Assembly: GCA_035358715.1 (NCBI GenBank)
Contig: DAOPPX010000005.1
Span: forward strand, 1 to 64,000
DNA from: UBA8199 sp035358715
GTDB taxonomy: Bacteria > Verrucomicrobiota > Verrucomicrobiia > Limisphaerales > UBA8199
Length of the DNA: 64,000 nt
Direction: 5' to 3'
The notes below the pieces were generated by a model. It ran no database searches. It had not been told where the DNA came from and worked only from the letters and a program-made list of their open reading frames with translations. Shown here in pieces: positions 9,092-17,694 of this stretch (positions are counted from its first letter, which is position 1; each line of letters opens with the position of its first letter). The translations under genes were made by a program, and so were the position numbers.

Positions 9092-10150
9092 TCAGTGTTT
9101 CGGTGTCACGGATTCTCGCACCTTGGCAACGAGGGAGCGGAGGTGTTCGGCGCCTCTGACGCTGGCGGAGCTGATCGTGTCCGCGCTGAGCGCGAAACGA
9201 CCAAGGCCGGAGATGTCCTGTCCCCCAAGGCCCTGCTTAAAGTGATAGACACCCGGGTTTGTCTCCGGGTTGATTCCACCAAGGTCGTACCAGCGGCAGC
9301 CGCGTTCTTTCAATCGCTGCATGAAAGTCCATTGCAGGAGGTAGGAGCCTTTGGTCTTCATTCCCTCGTCGCTGGTGGCGCCCAGGAGGTAAATGCCCCT
9401 GTCCCCGGTCACAGCCCCAATCAGGGCGGTCATTGGGCGGTCCGCTCTGAGGCTCAGTAGAATCAGCATTTTTTGGTTCTCCGCAAGCCGGTCCTGGATG
9501 CGACGGAATTCCTCCGGGTCCACGGTGGTTTCAAATTGTTTGCGAGCCATCATCTCGCGGTAAAGGTCCAGAAACTGGGAAAAGAGGTCGTCACTGGTGC
9601 CCTCTACGACGGTGAGGCCGTTGCGCTCCGCTCCGTTCAACTGGTTCCGCCACTTTTGATCCAGGCGTTTTCGCAGTTGGTCCAGGGGCGGCGACAGGTC
9701 CACGCGAAATGTGCGATAGGGCTTTGCCTCGGCGTCGTTGTTAAACCCGAGTTCCTCCAAAACATGGAGCGTTCGGACCCCCTTGGGGTCCTGTGCGAAG
9801 GGACGGGGGACGATGCGCAGAAGCAGGCGTCGGCGCTCCACATATTCGGCAACAATCGCCCGCAACGCCTCGCGGAAGACAGTCTCATCCCAAACCCCGC
9901 CCGCTGGTGTGCAGACGGGGCCCCAGCGCAGGTAGGCGACGCCCCGGCTGATCAGGGGAAGCCGGACAAGGCGGAACTGGGCAGCGGCAACGGGCCTTTC
10001 CCCGGCTTTCAAAACGAAGTGGCTCAGTTGCTTTTCGCCCCACGAGACCGCTCCGTAAGCCCAGGTTTGATACAGGCTGGCATCGGCGAACTGATCGAGC
10101 AGGTTGCTCCACTCGGGTTCGGTGATCTTGTCAATTTCGGTAGTAAACAT
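9092..10150 (-). CDS. FemA/FemB-type aminoacyltransferase-like protein
   Basis: 352 residues. It carries the FemABX signature near the C-terminus: GCRWYDLGGINPETNPGVYHF followed by KQGLGG. N-terminally there is LYQTWAYGAVSWGEKQLSHFVL and a double GNAT fold is expected. Classical members transfer an amino acid from aminoacyl-tRNA to a peptidoglycan precursor; related proteins are common in exopolysaccharide/exosortase clusters, where their substrates are unknown. Here it lies between a four-helix-bundle gene and a GT2 gene, in the same run as an adenylating ligase and an asparagine-synthetase-like gene, so an amino acid modification of the glycan is plausible. Not proven. Confidence 0.82.
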   Translation of the reverse strand: MFTTEIDKITEPEWSNLLDQFADASLYQTWAYGAVSWGEKQLSHFVLKAGERPVAAAQFRLVRLPLISRGVAYLRWGPVCTPAGGVWDETVFREALRAIVAEYVERRRLLLRIVPRPFAQDPKGVRTLHVLEELGFNNDAEAKPYRTFRVDLSPPLDQLRKRLDQKWRNQLNGAERNGLTVVEGTSDDLFSQFLDLYREMMARKQFETTVDPEEFRRIQDRLAENQKMLILLSLRADRPMTALIGAVTGDRGIYLLGATSDEGMKTKGSYLLQWTFMQRLKERGCRWYDLGGINPETNPGVYHFKQGLGGQDISGLGRFALSADTISSASVRGAEHLRSLVAKVRESVTPKH

Positions 10151-10152
10151 GG

Positions 10153-10203
10153 CTACTGACTACTGACCACGGACCACAGACCACGGACTACTGACCGCTG
10201 ACG
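10153..10203. repeat. GACCAC/ACTGAC-rich degenerate microrepeat
   Basis: A run of short related words (actgac, ctgaccac, ggaccac, agaccac, ggactac) fills the junction between the FemAB-like gene and the four-helix-bundle gene and encodes the last residues and stop of the latter. The same vocabulary recurs near 10680-10720, 11505-11616 and, more weakly, 13455-13480, each time at gene ends in this cluster. No transposase or inverted terminal repeat is seen. Confidence 0.7.
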
Positions 10204-10577
10204 ATACGGCTGAGCCCGAGGACGACGGCGCTGGTGAGGAGAGCCATGACTCTAGTCGGTTTGCCGGACTCGCGTTCCACGGCTTTGATCAGACCGTGGA
10301 GACAGGCGAAAGTGGTTTTAGTATTACCAGCCAATCGTTGGCTCTCGGCCGGATTCAAGTATCCCAGCCGTTGCGCAAGGCGGATGAAGTATTGCGTCTC
10401 GGCCAAGGAACCGCGCGCGATGTAGAGAAAATGGAGGTAGTCTCGCTTGCTTTCGCGAGATGATCCCTCGGCAATATTGGCCGGGACCGAATAGGCCGCC
10501 CGCCGCAACTGACTAGTCAGCCCGTAGAGCTCTTCCCTTGGAAAAGCGCGCGTGCCTTCGTACACGGTCACCGTCAA
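10188..10577 (-). CDS. Four-helix-bundle protein (23S rRNA IVP/S23 family), start codon unclear
   Basis: At least 129 residues. Family hallmarks: FPREELYGLTSQLRRAAYSVPANIAEG, then EFL-type FLYIARGSLAETQYFI and LARRLGYL-like LAQRLGYL. Members form small pentameric helical bundles of unknown role and are often found in rRNA intervening sequences or beside polysaccharide genes. The listed start is a TTG. Homologous sequence (VRDYTKIEAWKLADDLTVTVYE) continues upstream in frame to about 10623, but the position where relatives have Met is a GTC and no ATG or GTG is available before a TGA a few codons further up. So either a weak start is used or the start has been lost. The C-terminal tail is encoded partly by the microrepeat. 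Confidence 0.75.
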   Translation of the reverse strand: MTVTVYEGTRAFPREELYGLTSQLRRAAYSVPANIAEGSSRESKRDYLHFLYIARGSLAETQYFIRLAQRLGYLNPAESQRLAGNTKTTFACLHGLIKAVERESGKPTRVMALLTSAVVLGLSRIVSGQ

Positions 10578-10691
10578 ATCATCAGCGAGCTTCCAAGCCT
10601 CAATCTTCGTGTAGTCACGGACGCCCGAATGTTCTGTTTGTAGTCAAAGGTCTATTCTCTGATGTCCCACCTCCAAGCAGGAGGTCTGTTG

Positions 10692-11507
10692 TCAGTGGTC
10701 CGTTGTCTTGTGGTCTCTTCTCCCCAGCCAGCGATAGGCGCCGAGGATCTTAAGGCGGAATTCCAGCGGCGACATGTCGGGGTCCACGCTGGCGCGGCCG
10801 ATTGGGATGTTTGAAGGTTGAGAACTGAGGGTTGAGAGTGGAACAAAGTCGGGCTTGCTGCAAAAGATGTGCGTGTAGCCGGCGGCGCGAGCCTGCTGGT
10901 CCAGGGCAGGGGTGCGCGCGCCAAAGGGGTAGCTGAACTGGTTCACGGGCCGACCAACGATCTCTTCCAACCGGGCTTTAGAGCGCGACAACTCCTCAAA
11001 GGCGGCGTGAGAGTCGAGGTCGGGAAGATTGGCGTGGGTGACTGTGTGCGAGGCGACCTTCACGAGGGGGCCACGCGCGAGCTTGCGCAATTCATCTGCG
11101 GTCATAACGCGGTCTTCGCGGACTGCGGGATGGGCGTGCTTGAGCCAATCGGGCTTCTGACCAAGCCGTCCGGAGGGGATGAAAATGGTCCAAGGGATTT
11201 GCCTGGCTTCAAGTTCGGGCGCGGCGTTCTGCAGAACGCTGATAAAGCCGTCGTCGAAGGTGACGGACACATATCGCGTACCGGCACAGAGGTCGCCTTT
11301 CGGGTTCGTAGTTACAGGTCGGGCAACCTTGAGAATGGTATCAAGCTGGCTCGCGAACAGGGCCCGACTCTGCGCGGGAATGGCGTGGTAATAAAGCACC
11401 ATGCAGCGGGGCGGCAAGGGCTTGCCGATCAGCCAAAAGAACGCGTCGTGGAGGATATCCCAGGCGCGGAGAAGAAGGCTGATCGCCAATTTTGCTGAAC
11501 GCTTCAT
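10692..11507 (-). CDS. Polysaccharide deacetylase family protein (NodB-like)
   Basis: 271 residues from the ATG at 11507 (MKRSAKLAIS). NodB-fold carbohydrate esterase: LYYHAIP, then TFDDGF (metal-binding Asp pair), SHTVTHANL (HxxxH metal ligands) and FSYPFGAR. An N-terminal hydrophobic segment (LAISLLLRAWDILHDAFFWLIG) may anchor it in the membrane. The likely role is N- or O-deacetylation of the exported glycan or a precursor. The C-terminal tail (RRDHKTTDH) is encoded by the GACCAC-type microrepeat, so the real functional end may be slightly earlier. It is one of three deacetylase domains in this cluster. Confidence 0.88.
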   Translation of the reverse strand: MKRSAKLAISLLLRAWDILHDAFFWLIGKPLPPRCMVLYYHAIPAQSRALFASQLDTILKVARPVTTNPKGDLCAGTRYVSVTFDDGFISVLQNAAPELEARQIPWTIFIPSGRLGQKPDWLKHAHPAVREDRVMTADELRKLARGPLVKVASHTVTHANLPDLDSHAAFEELSRSKARLEEIVGRPVNQFSYPFGARTPALDQQARAAGYTHIFCSKPDFVPLSTLSSQPSNIPIGRASVDPDMSPLEFRLKILGAYRWLGRRDHKTTDH

Positions 11508-11536
11508 CAAGAACGACCACGGACCGCGGACTGCGG

Positions 11537-11616
11537 ACTACAGGACCACGAGACTACAGGACCACGAGACTACGGGACCACGAGACTACGGGACCACGAG
11601 ACTACGGGACCACATG
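11537..11616. repeat. Tandem repeat, five 16-bp units
   Basis: Five consecutive copies of a 16-bp unit, actac(a/g)ggaccacgag: 11537-11552, 11553-11568, 11569-11584, 11585-11600 and 11601-11616 (the last differs at its end). The first two have a at position six and the next three g, as expected of recent unit duplication. It fills the gap between the asparagine-synthetase-like gene (ends 11619) and the deacetylase start (11507). No spacers, so not CRISPR. Confidence 0.92.
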
Positions 11617-11618
11617 AC

Positions 11619-13424
11619 CTAAGAGTGCCATTGCTCGAACCAGAGTTTGAGGGTGAGCATTGGGATCAGGAGCCAGATGTCCTGCCCTTGGTAGGCGGCG
11701 GTTTCGGGACGTATGTCCCCGGGACTCAGGACACGCCGGAAAAAGTCGCTCGCAGCGGCGTTGGGACGCCTCCAGAGATCCTGAAGCTGCTGGCTCTGCG
11801 CGACGTAGCGATACCAATCCGGCCATGAACCATCGGTCCCAATGGAGTTGGTGCGGCGGCGGAGCTTGCGCCGGGCACGAGACCAATTCCCATGCAGGGT
11901 TTCAGAGAGGGAGGAGGCGCCCACCGACGCGCCCGTGTTGGCATCAGGCACGCGAGAGAGAGCGCCATTACAGAGACGGCGCACCGCTTTGGTAAAGACG
12001 GAACGATTCAATTTCAGGCGCGACGGGATCTTCCGGTAGACATCGAGCACCGCGCGGTCAGCCATTGGCAGGTACCAACCGGTGACGCGCTGGGGCACCA
12101 GGCGCTGCTGATTGTCGCCTTCGTAGCAGAGGGGAAAGGTCCGATGGACCTCAACCTGGAAAATGGCAGCGTCCGAGTTCTGGGATTGGTATTGGAGAGG
12201 GACGCGGGATTCCAGGCGCTCGCGAACCTGTTGGGTCAGCAAACCCGGGCGCCGCTGATGGCTGAAGTAGAATTCGTGTTGGAACGGAGCGATTTGCTCC
12301 CGACCGCTGAGCCAATGGGTCCTGCGGTTAAGGGGAAGGCCTTTGAAGAGGTAATCACAATAACAACCCGTCAGGAGGTTATCAGCCCCTTCAGCACGGA
12401 GGCGGCGGACGACACCTAAGAAGTGGTTGTTGGCAAAGGTGCCCATGCCACCGGAGGTCCGGGTACCGGCCTCGGCATTGAGTCCGTAGAATTCGAACTC
12501 ACGCTGCCAGGGATGGAAAGCGACCTGCAAGGCCCGGGCAATGGCCTGGGCCGAAGCCAGCTCGCGGTTTGGCTCGTTGTAGCAGCAGAAGGCAAAGACC
12601 AGGTCACGATTCTCCACGCAGGCGAGGAGAGCGCGCGAGTCGAGACCGCCGCTGAGAGCAACGGCAGTGCGCCCGAGGCGTCGCTGTGTGCGGCGGCGCA
12701 CGGAAGTGCGAATGGCCTCAGCAAGCTCGGCGCCAAGATCGTCTTCGTCCTGACCCGGCTGCGACCCCAGGGAGATTTCGAGGTAGCGATAGGTCTGTAT
12801 CCTGGACCGTGGCTGCGAGGACAGGTCAATCACAGTGGTGGTGGCGTGCGGGAGGGCGCGGATGCATCGGTAGTAGGTGGATGGAGGTGTAACAGTGCTG
12901 GTGAGCAGAAACTCGGTCATCGAGACCTCGTCCAGACTCGCCTGCTCGCCAGTCAATACGGCCAGGACATCCGGGTGAGAGCAAAAGATGAACTTCTCGG
13001 CAGAGTCCAGCTGGTATGCAGGAAATGCCCCAGCCCAATCTGTGACCAAGTGGAACGCGCACGCCAAGGGATCATAAATGAGAACCACACGATTCCCACC
13101 GAGTTGTTCGACGGCGGCGAGGCCGCGCTGGCGATAGATTGCGTATAGGGCTTTGCATGCCAGACCGCCATCGCCCGCCACTTTTTCGCCCCCCAGCCAT
13201 TCCAAGTCGTCCATCGCCACGCGTCCGGCAAGAACAATGGTGGTGCCATCAGCCGCGCGGTAAGGCGCCCACAGATCGGCCCTCTCAGTTAGCGTCACGA
13301 CGACGGAGAACAGGGGATCATCCAAAACTACTGATCGGCTATGTTCTGTGAATCGCAGCAACTCGGCAGCCCTTGCCGCGTGGCGCGCACTGGCAGGCCT
13401 AAAATCGAGATAAAAATCGCCCAT
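11619..13424 (-). CDS. Asparagine-synthetase-like protein without glutaminase cysteine
   Basis: 601 residues. The C-terminal synthetase domain has the PP-loop VALSGGLDSRALLA and a downstream YLPMADRAVLDVY segment, so ATP-dependent adenylation of a carboxylate is expected. The N-terminal Ntn-like domain is present in outline (LAGRVAMDDLEWLGG, VFHL-type AFHLVTDWAGAFPAYQL), but the protein begins MGDFYLDF. The Cys at residue 2 that makes AsnB a glutaminase is absent and no nearby Cys replaces it. It would thus use free ammonia or another amine, as in beta-lactam-synthetase or lasso-B type relatives. In glycan clusters such proteins are thought to amidate uronic acids or amino-acid substituents. 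Downstream neighbour of the GT2 gene ending at 13472. Confidence 0.87.
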   Translation of the reverse strand: MGDFYLDFRPASARHAARAAELLRFTEHSRSVVLDDPLFSVVVTLTERADLWAPYRAADGTTIVLAGRVAMDDLEWLGGEKVAGDGGLACKALYAIYRQRGLAAVEQLGGNRVVLIYDPLACAFHLVTDWAGAFPAYQLDSAEKFIFCSHPDVLAVLTGEQASLDEVSMTEFLLTSTVTPPSTYYRCIRALPHATTTVIDLSSQPRSRIQTYRYLEISLGSQPGQDEDDLGAELAEAIRTSVRRRTQRRLGRTAVALSGGLDSRALLACVENRDLVFAFCCYNEPNRELASAQAIARALQVAFHPWQREFEFYGLNAEAGTRTSGGMGTFANNHFLGVVRRLRAEGADNLLTGCYCDYLFKGLPLNRRTHWLSGREQIAPFQHEFYFSHQRRPGLLTQQVRERLESRVPLQYQSQNSDAAIFQVEVHRTFPLCYEGDNQQRLVPQRVTGWYLPMADRAVLDVYRKIPSRLKLNRSVFTKAVRRLCNGALSRVPDANTGASVGASSLSETLHGNWSRARRKLRRRTNSIGTDGSWPDWYRYVAQSQQLQDLWRRPNAAASDFFRRVLSPGDIRPETAAYQGQDIWLLIPMLTLKLWFEQWHS

Positions 13425-13471
13425 TTTCGACGTGGAGTACCGGAGCGCCGGCGTAGTCGGGGGATCAGTGG

Positions 13472-14356
13472 TTAGTGATCAGACGTCCAGAGGCTCTCTC
13501 TGCCGAAGAGGCGGTTGAGTTGCTGGCGACGGAGATAACGGATGAGATTTGGGTCTGGCACCTGCGGAAGACGTTTCAGGTAGCCGGCGAGGAAACCAAC
13601 CAAAAGGCCCCCGGCAGCCACGCCGTGAGGGGATTCAAAAGCCCTCTTGAAGCACTTGAGCAGCATGAAAAGGGGATGGTAGCCGGTGATGTAGTTGGCC
13701 CGGCCGTTCTTAACCCAGTTCTTCCACGAACCATCAGCGGACCCGGTGGGTTTGAGTTGGCAGATGCGCAGCTCACGAAAGGAGTAGGTTCTCCAGCCAA
13801 GCATGTTGGCTTTCAACTCGTCAATGGTATCCCACCCAGGTGCGGGGACGAGTCTGCCGATGGCGGCCCAGGCAGCGCGACGGTAGATTTTTGTGGCGCC
13901 GCGCACGTGGAACGCGGGATCGCCTGGCGAGTCTTCAACCGCAGCTCCGTTGATTTGATGGTAAACCCTGCCACCGCCGATTCCCAAGCGAGGATCCCGA
14001 GCGAACCGTTCGAAGCAACCTTCGAAGTAGTTGGCCGGAAAAGACAAGTCCCCGTCAAGCTTAACCAGGAAATCCCACGCCTCGTTTTCCACCAACCGAT
14101 AACCTTCATAGAAGGCCTCGACTACCCCGCCACCTTGTTTGCGAAATCCGCGGTCAGGGCGGGTCACCGAGCGTATCCATCCATGCTGGCTCCTGGCATG
14201 CTCAATAACTTTGGGGGTGCCGTCCGTCGAACCATCGTCTACGAGCACCCAGAGGGAAGGTCTTACAGTCTGGCTGGTGACGGAAACAACTGTGGCCGGA
14301 AGATTTGCCTCCTCATTCCGCACCGGGGTGACGATGACATAGCTAGCCGGGGCCAT
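13472..14356 (-). CDS. Glycosyltransferase family 2
   Basis: 294 residues from the ATG at 14356 (MAPASYVIVTPVRNEE). The open frame continues upstream but would overlap the deacetylase gene by more than 200 nt; the chosen start is 8 nt after that gene's stop. GT-A features: LWVLVDDGSTDGT, the DxD motif in LVKLDGDLSFP, GATKIYRRAAW and DTIDELKANMLGWRTY. A C-terminal hydrophobic stretch (VAAGGLLVGFLAGYL) suggests membrane association. Likely a cytoplasmic sugar transferase of the polysaccharide pathway. The last residues (LWTSDH) come from a short GATCAC/GACCAC-like repeat at the gene end. Confidence 0.9.
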   Translation of the reverse strand: MAPASYVIVTPVRNEEANLPATVVSVTSQTVRPSLWVLVDDGSTDGTPKVIEHARSQHGWIRSVTRPDRGFRKQGGGVVEAFYEGYRLVENEAWDFLVKLDGDLSFPANYFEGCFERFARDPRLGIGGGRVYHQINGAAVEDSPGDPAFHVRGATKIYRRAAWAAIGRLVPAPGWDTIDELKANMLGWRTYSFRELRICQLKPTGSADGSWKNWVKNGRANYITGYHPLFMLLKCFKRAFESPHGVAAGGLLVGFLAGYLKRLPQVPDPNLIRYLRRQQLNRLFGRESLWTSDH

Positions 14357-14364
14357 ACCGAGAC

Positions 14365-15303
14365 CTAGTTCGAAAGCTCCCGGCCCTGGCAGTCGCTGCA
14401 GGCAACGCCATCCTTGATTCGATTGCGAGATGTTAGCTTCTTGAACAGAGCCTGCGGCCCGGCGAGCCAATCGTAATTGCCGTCGAGCTTTGCTTGGAAA
14501 AGGGCGAGGTCGTCCAGCGAATTTGCCGGCAGTCGTTTCAGGCTGAAAGGATCGTCGCCGGCGCAGACACGACCGAGCACCGTGGTGGCACAACAAGCAT
14601 ACCCTGCATCCACCAATAAATCTCTGAACGCGGCAACAAACGTCTTGGCGCCGCGGGGGAATGCATAGGGGTAGCAGAACGCGGTCACTGGTTCGCCAAG
14701 CTGCTGCTCCATTTCGGCCTTGGAGTCCGAGAGCTCAGACCTGATGCGGGGCCAATCCAGTTCCACGAGTTTGGGGTGGGTAACGGTATGGGAGCCGAAA
14801 TCGATCCCCGCCTTTCGCATTTCGCGAACCTCGTTCCAAGACAGGCACTCTGCTCCAGCGGCTGGAGTCCGCCCCCTTAAGGCCGGAGCAAGGGAACCCG
14901 GAGCGAAAGCGCGACGCTTGTTGCCGATGAAAGCCGTGGCCAGGAACACTGCGGCAGTAAATCCGTGCTGCTGCAGGACAGGAAACGCCTCTGTGTAAAA
15001 GTTGCAGAAGCCGTCATCAAAGGTCAGCAAGACCGACCTCTCCGGAAAAGGCGTCCCGGCTCTAAGAAGCTCCAGGAGCCCGGGAAGGCTGAGAGATCTA
15101 TAGCCATGTTCGGCGAGGAAGCCTACATGATCACGGAAGACCCCGGGAGCCGTGTTGGTTCGGTAATAGCCTGAAACTCGAGGCTCGGGTGCGTCACTAA
15201 TGCTGTGATACATCAGGATCGGCAGGCGCCCCCTCCTCGCAGTCCCTGTCAACCTGCCAAGTGGACGCTGAACGTGAAGGGTAATGGCCCGATCCCACCG
15301 CAT
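14365..15303 (-). CDS. Polysaccharide deacetylase family protein (NodB-like)
   Basis: 312 residues. NodB motifs: LPILMYHSISD, LLTFDDGFCNFY (metal and catalytic Asp), FGSHTVTHPKL (His ligands), AFCYPYAFPRGA. An insert between the first and second motifs includes VFLATAFIGNKRRAF. It resembles the second deacetylase at 10692-11507 but is not a recent duplicate by inspection. It lies 8 nt upstream of the GT2 start and 23 nt downstream of the fusion gene, so it is part of the same unit. No signal peptide is obvious, so the site of action is uncertain. Confidence 0.9.
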   Translation of the reverse strand: MRWDRAITLHVQRPLGRLTGTARRGRLPILMYHSISDAPEPRVSGYYRTNTAPGVFRDHVGFLAEHGYRSLSLPGLLELLRAGTPFPERSVLLTFDDGFCNFYTEAFPVLQQHGFTAAVFLATAFIGNKRRAFAPGSLAPALRGRTPAAGAECLSWNEVREMRKAGIDFGSHTVTHPKLVELDWPRIRSELSDSKAEMEQQLGEPVTAFCYPYAFPRGAKTFVAAFRDLLVDAGYACCATTVLGRVCAGDDPFSLKRLPANSLDDLALFQAKLDGNYDWLAGPQALFKKLTSRNRIKDGVACSDCQGRELSN

Positions 15304-15326
15304 CGGAACTGAACAAAGAGGCCGCC

Positions 15327-17573
15327 TTAGCGAACTTCCAGCATTTGTCCCTTCTCGCTGCTGGGTGCGCCGGAAGTGGCTTGCTTACTCGCGGGTTCCG
15401 ACGGGGAAGAAAACTCAGCATCTGCCCTGCCGGTAGCTATCAGCGAATCCACCAGTCGCAGATAGGTGTGCTTGCGGCAATCCCAACTGTTTCGAGCGAC
15501 GTACTCGGCCCCGTTGGCAACCAACTGCTGGCGCAGGGAATCGTCTTGAGCGACTTCGAGTATAGCGTTAGCCAGAGCCTCGTGATCACCCGAGGGGAAG
15601 AACTTCACGATGGTGTCGTTGAAGTAAAAGCGGTCGATCCTGGTGCTGGAGATCACGACTGGGACCCCGACGGACATGAACTCCATGATCTTGGTACTGT
15701 AAGCCTCGTCACCGAAGGAGTCCGCGCGTTTGGGCACGATCCCGAGATCGGCATTGGCCATGATCTCGGCGATCTCCCGCAGCGGGAGCGGTTGGAAGAA
15801 CAGGACTTTCTGCTCCAGACCCAGTTCTTTGGCGAGCGCTATCCAGGCGGATTTCATATTGCCATCGCCGTAAATGTGAAACTCGGCGTGGGGGAGTTGG
15901 GCGGAGACTTTCTGAAAAGCACGGATCGCGACGTCCAGGCCCTGGTGCCACTGCAAGCCCCCTGGAAAGATCACTTGGAATTTGCCGTCCCGGCGGTGGC
16001 GCGGAAAGGGACGAAAGACCGTAGTGTCAACGTTGTTGATGAACACGGAGCACTTGTTCTTCGTCCCTGTGCGCGATGAGTATTTCCCGTGCCAGAGATG
16101 GTTGGCGATGATGACATGATGGGCGAAACGGGCGGACGCGCGCTCCAGCCGCTTCAGCAAGCTGACACCGTAAGATTCCTGCCCCTGGTTGAACTTGCTC
16201 GCGTAGAATTCGGGGACGATGTCATGAATGTCTAGAATGATCCTGGCGCCAGTCAGCCTTGGATACCATCCTGCGAAGACAAGGAAATCCGGCACGTTGT
16301 GGATATGGAGCAAGTCGTAGGGCTTGCGGGCATGTTGGCGGGTAATCCAGAACGCCGACAAGACCAGAAAGCGCAGCACCGGAATTAGATACGAAAGCCG
16401 CCTCTTCTCTGACTTGCCGAAGCGAGACTGCAGGCGGACCAGGTTGACACGGCCTACCCTTTCGATAGTTGGCGATGTCCGCGAGGCCTGCAGCGCCAGG
16501 ACATCTACCTGATCCCCACGTTCGGCCAAAGCTTCGGCATAGCGCGCGACCCGGGCATCGGTTCCGTAGAATGAATGCGTAACCATGCAGATGCGCCGCC
16601 CCCTCGAAACACGCGCCGTCTTCTGCCGCGCAATGAAGGACGCAAGCTCGCCGGGCAACGGCTGCCAGAAGGAATGGCCATAGCGCTGGAGGACATATTC
16701 CAGAAAGCGGGTATAGAGGCCCACCGGGTAGCTGCGAGGCAGATCCGGATCGCCGTCGAACCGGGCGTAATCCGGATGAACATTGACGAGTGCCATGCCT
16801 CCGTGGCGGACGATCCAGTCGAGTTTCTGGAACCAGATATCGGGGTGGCGCTCGCCCAGGAGGAGAAACAGGGTGGAATCCTGAGGGAGGGTGTATGGAA
16901 GTTCGACGTAGCCACGGCCCGTTAGGGGGGGATGGGCGCCATTGCCTGAACCTTGAGAACCATTGACTGAAGCGGAAACCCAAAATGGGAAAATGGTCTC
17001 TTGACCATACGGTTGGGGCTCGAAAGGGTCTGTGTCGAACGTGGAGGCGTCATAGGCGACGTTCAGGTCGTGGATCCAATCAAGGTTATGCAGCATGAAA
17101 CCGGAACGAAAACCATTCACGCCCCAGTCTTTAAGATAGCGGTTGATCTGAACGGCACGCCGGCTGAACTCCCTCCGGGTAAGAAACAACTTGCCGTCAT
17201 GATACAGGTCGTGAATGCCAACCTCGAACCCCTTGGATTTTATGTGCTGGCGCAACTCGCGGGGACTCCGATATTGTCCTTCAGGAATCAGGTTAAAGGC
17301 GGAACGAAAACCCAATTGGATTTCGAGCTCCATCAGACGAGTCACCTTGTCCAGACCCGACTGGCCCTCGACGTCGTGGGTAAGGACCAAAGCGAATCGT
17401 TTGCCATCCGGCCAACCCGACCACCCTTTGGGGGGCATCTCGGACCCTGGCGCAATTGGCCAGGTGGTTTCCACCCGCCGCCGCTTCCGAAGCGCAAACC
17501 ACCGCCGAATAGCGAACCGGAAAGACGACGGTAATAGCGGCTTGATTGAGTAGTATAGGCGGTTACGGAGCAT
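15327..17573 (-). CDS. Fusion protein: polysaccharide-deacetylase-like domain plus GT4 glycosyltransferase
   Basis: 748 residues in one uninterrupted frame. Residues ~1-330 resemble a NodB-like fold: FALVLTHDVEGQSGLDKV carries the Asp, FEVGIHDLYHDGK the likely metal ligands, and WLDWIVRHGGMALVNVHPDY-type sequence closes the domain. From ~350 a GT-B, family 4 glycosyltransferase begins: RRICMVTHSFYGTDARVARYA, RIILDIHDIVPEF, VIFPGGLQWHQGLDVAI and the C-terminal SFGDEAYSTKIMEFMSVGVPVV with the retaining-enzyme E-x7-E region. A deacetylation step and a sugar transfer may therefore act on the same glycan intermediate. The frame was followed through the joint at ~335-350 with no stop, so the fusion is genuine in this assembly. 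Confidence 0.87.
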   Translation of the reverse strand: MLRNRLYYSIKPLLPSSFRFAIRRWFALRKRRRVETTWPIAPGSEMPPKGWSGWPDGKRFALVLTHDVEGQSGLDKVTRLMELEIQLGFRSAFNLIPEGQYRSPRELRQHIKSKGFEVGIHDLYHDGKLFLTRREFSRRAVQINRYLKDWGVNGFRSGFMLHNLDWIHDLNVAYDASTFDTDPFEPQPYGQETIFPFWVSASVNGSQGSGNGAHPPLTGRGYVELPYTLPQDSTLFLLLGERHPDIWFQKLDWIVRHGGMALVNVHPDYARFDGDPDLPRSYPVGLYTRFLEYVLQRYGHSFWQPLPGELASFIARQKTARVSRGRRICMVTHSFYGTDARVARYAEALAERGDQVDVLALQASRTSPTIERVGRVNLVRLQSRFGKSEKRRLSYLIPVLRFLVLSAFWITRQHARKPYDLLHIHNVPDFLVFAGWYPRLTGARIILDIHDIVPEFYASKFNQGQESYGVSLLKRLERASARFAHHVIIANHLWHGKYSSRTGTKNKCSVFINNVDTTVFRPFPRHRRDGKFQVIFPGGLQWHQGLDVAIRAFQKVSAQLPHAEFHIYGDGNMKSAWIALAKELGLEQKVLFFQPLPLREIAEIMANADLGIVPKRADSFGDEAYSTKIMEFMSVGVPVVISSTRIDRFYFNDTIVKFFPSGDHEALANAILEVAQDDSLRQQLVANGAEYVARNSWDCRKHTYLRLVDSLIATGRADAEFSSPSEPASKQATSGAPSSEKGQMLEVR

Positions 17574-17694
17574 CTTCGAGCTACCAGGTGTCCGCGACGG
17601 ACATGATCAGAGTCGAAACTGCGAGGGGCAACAATGTTGAGTGTGAACTCGAGTCATGAACTCCAGGCCCTCGGCTTGAAGCCGGGGCAGGCGC

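Noticed and set aside
11537..11616. Short regular repeats resembling a CRISPR array
   Set aside because: The units are contiguous 16-mers without spacers and no cas gene is present.
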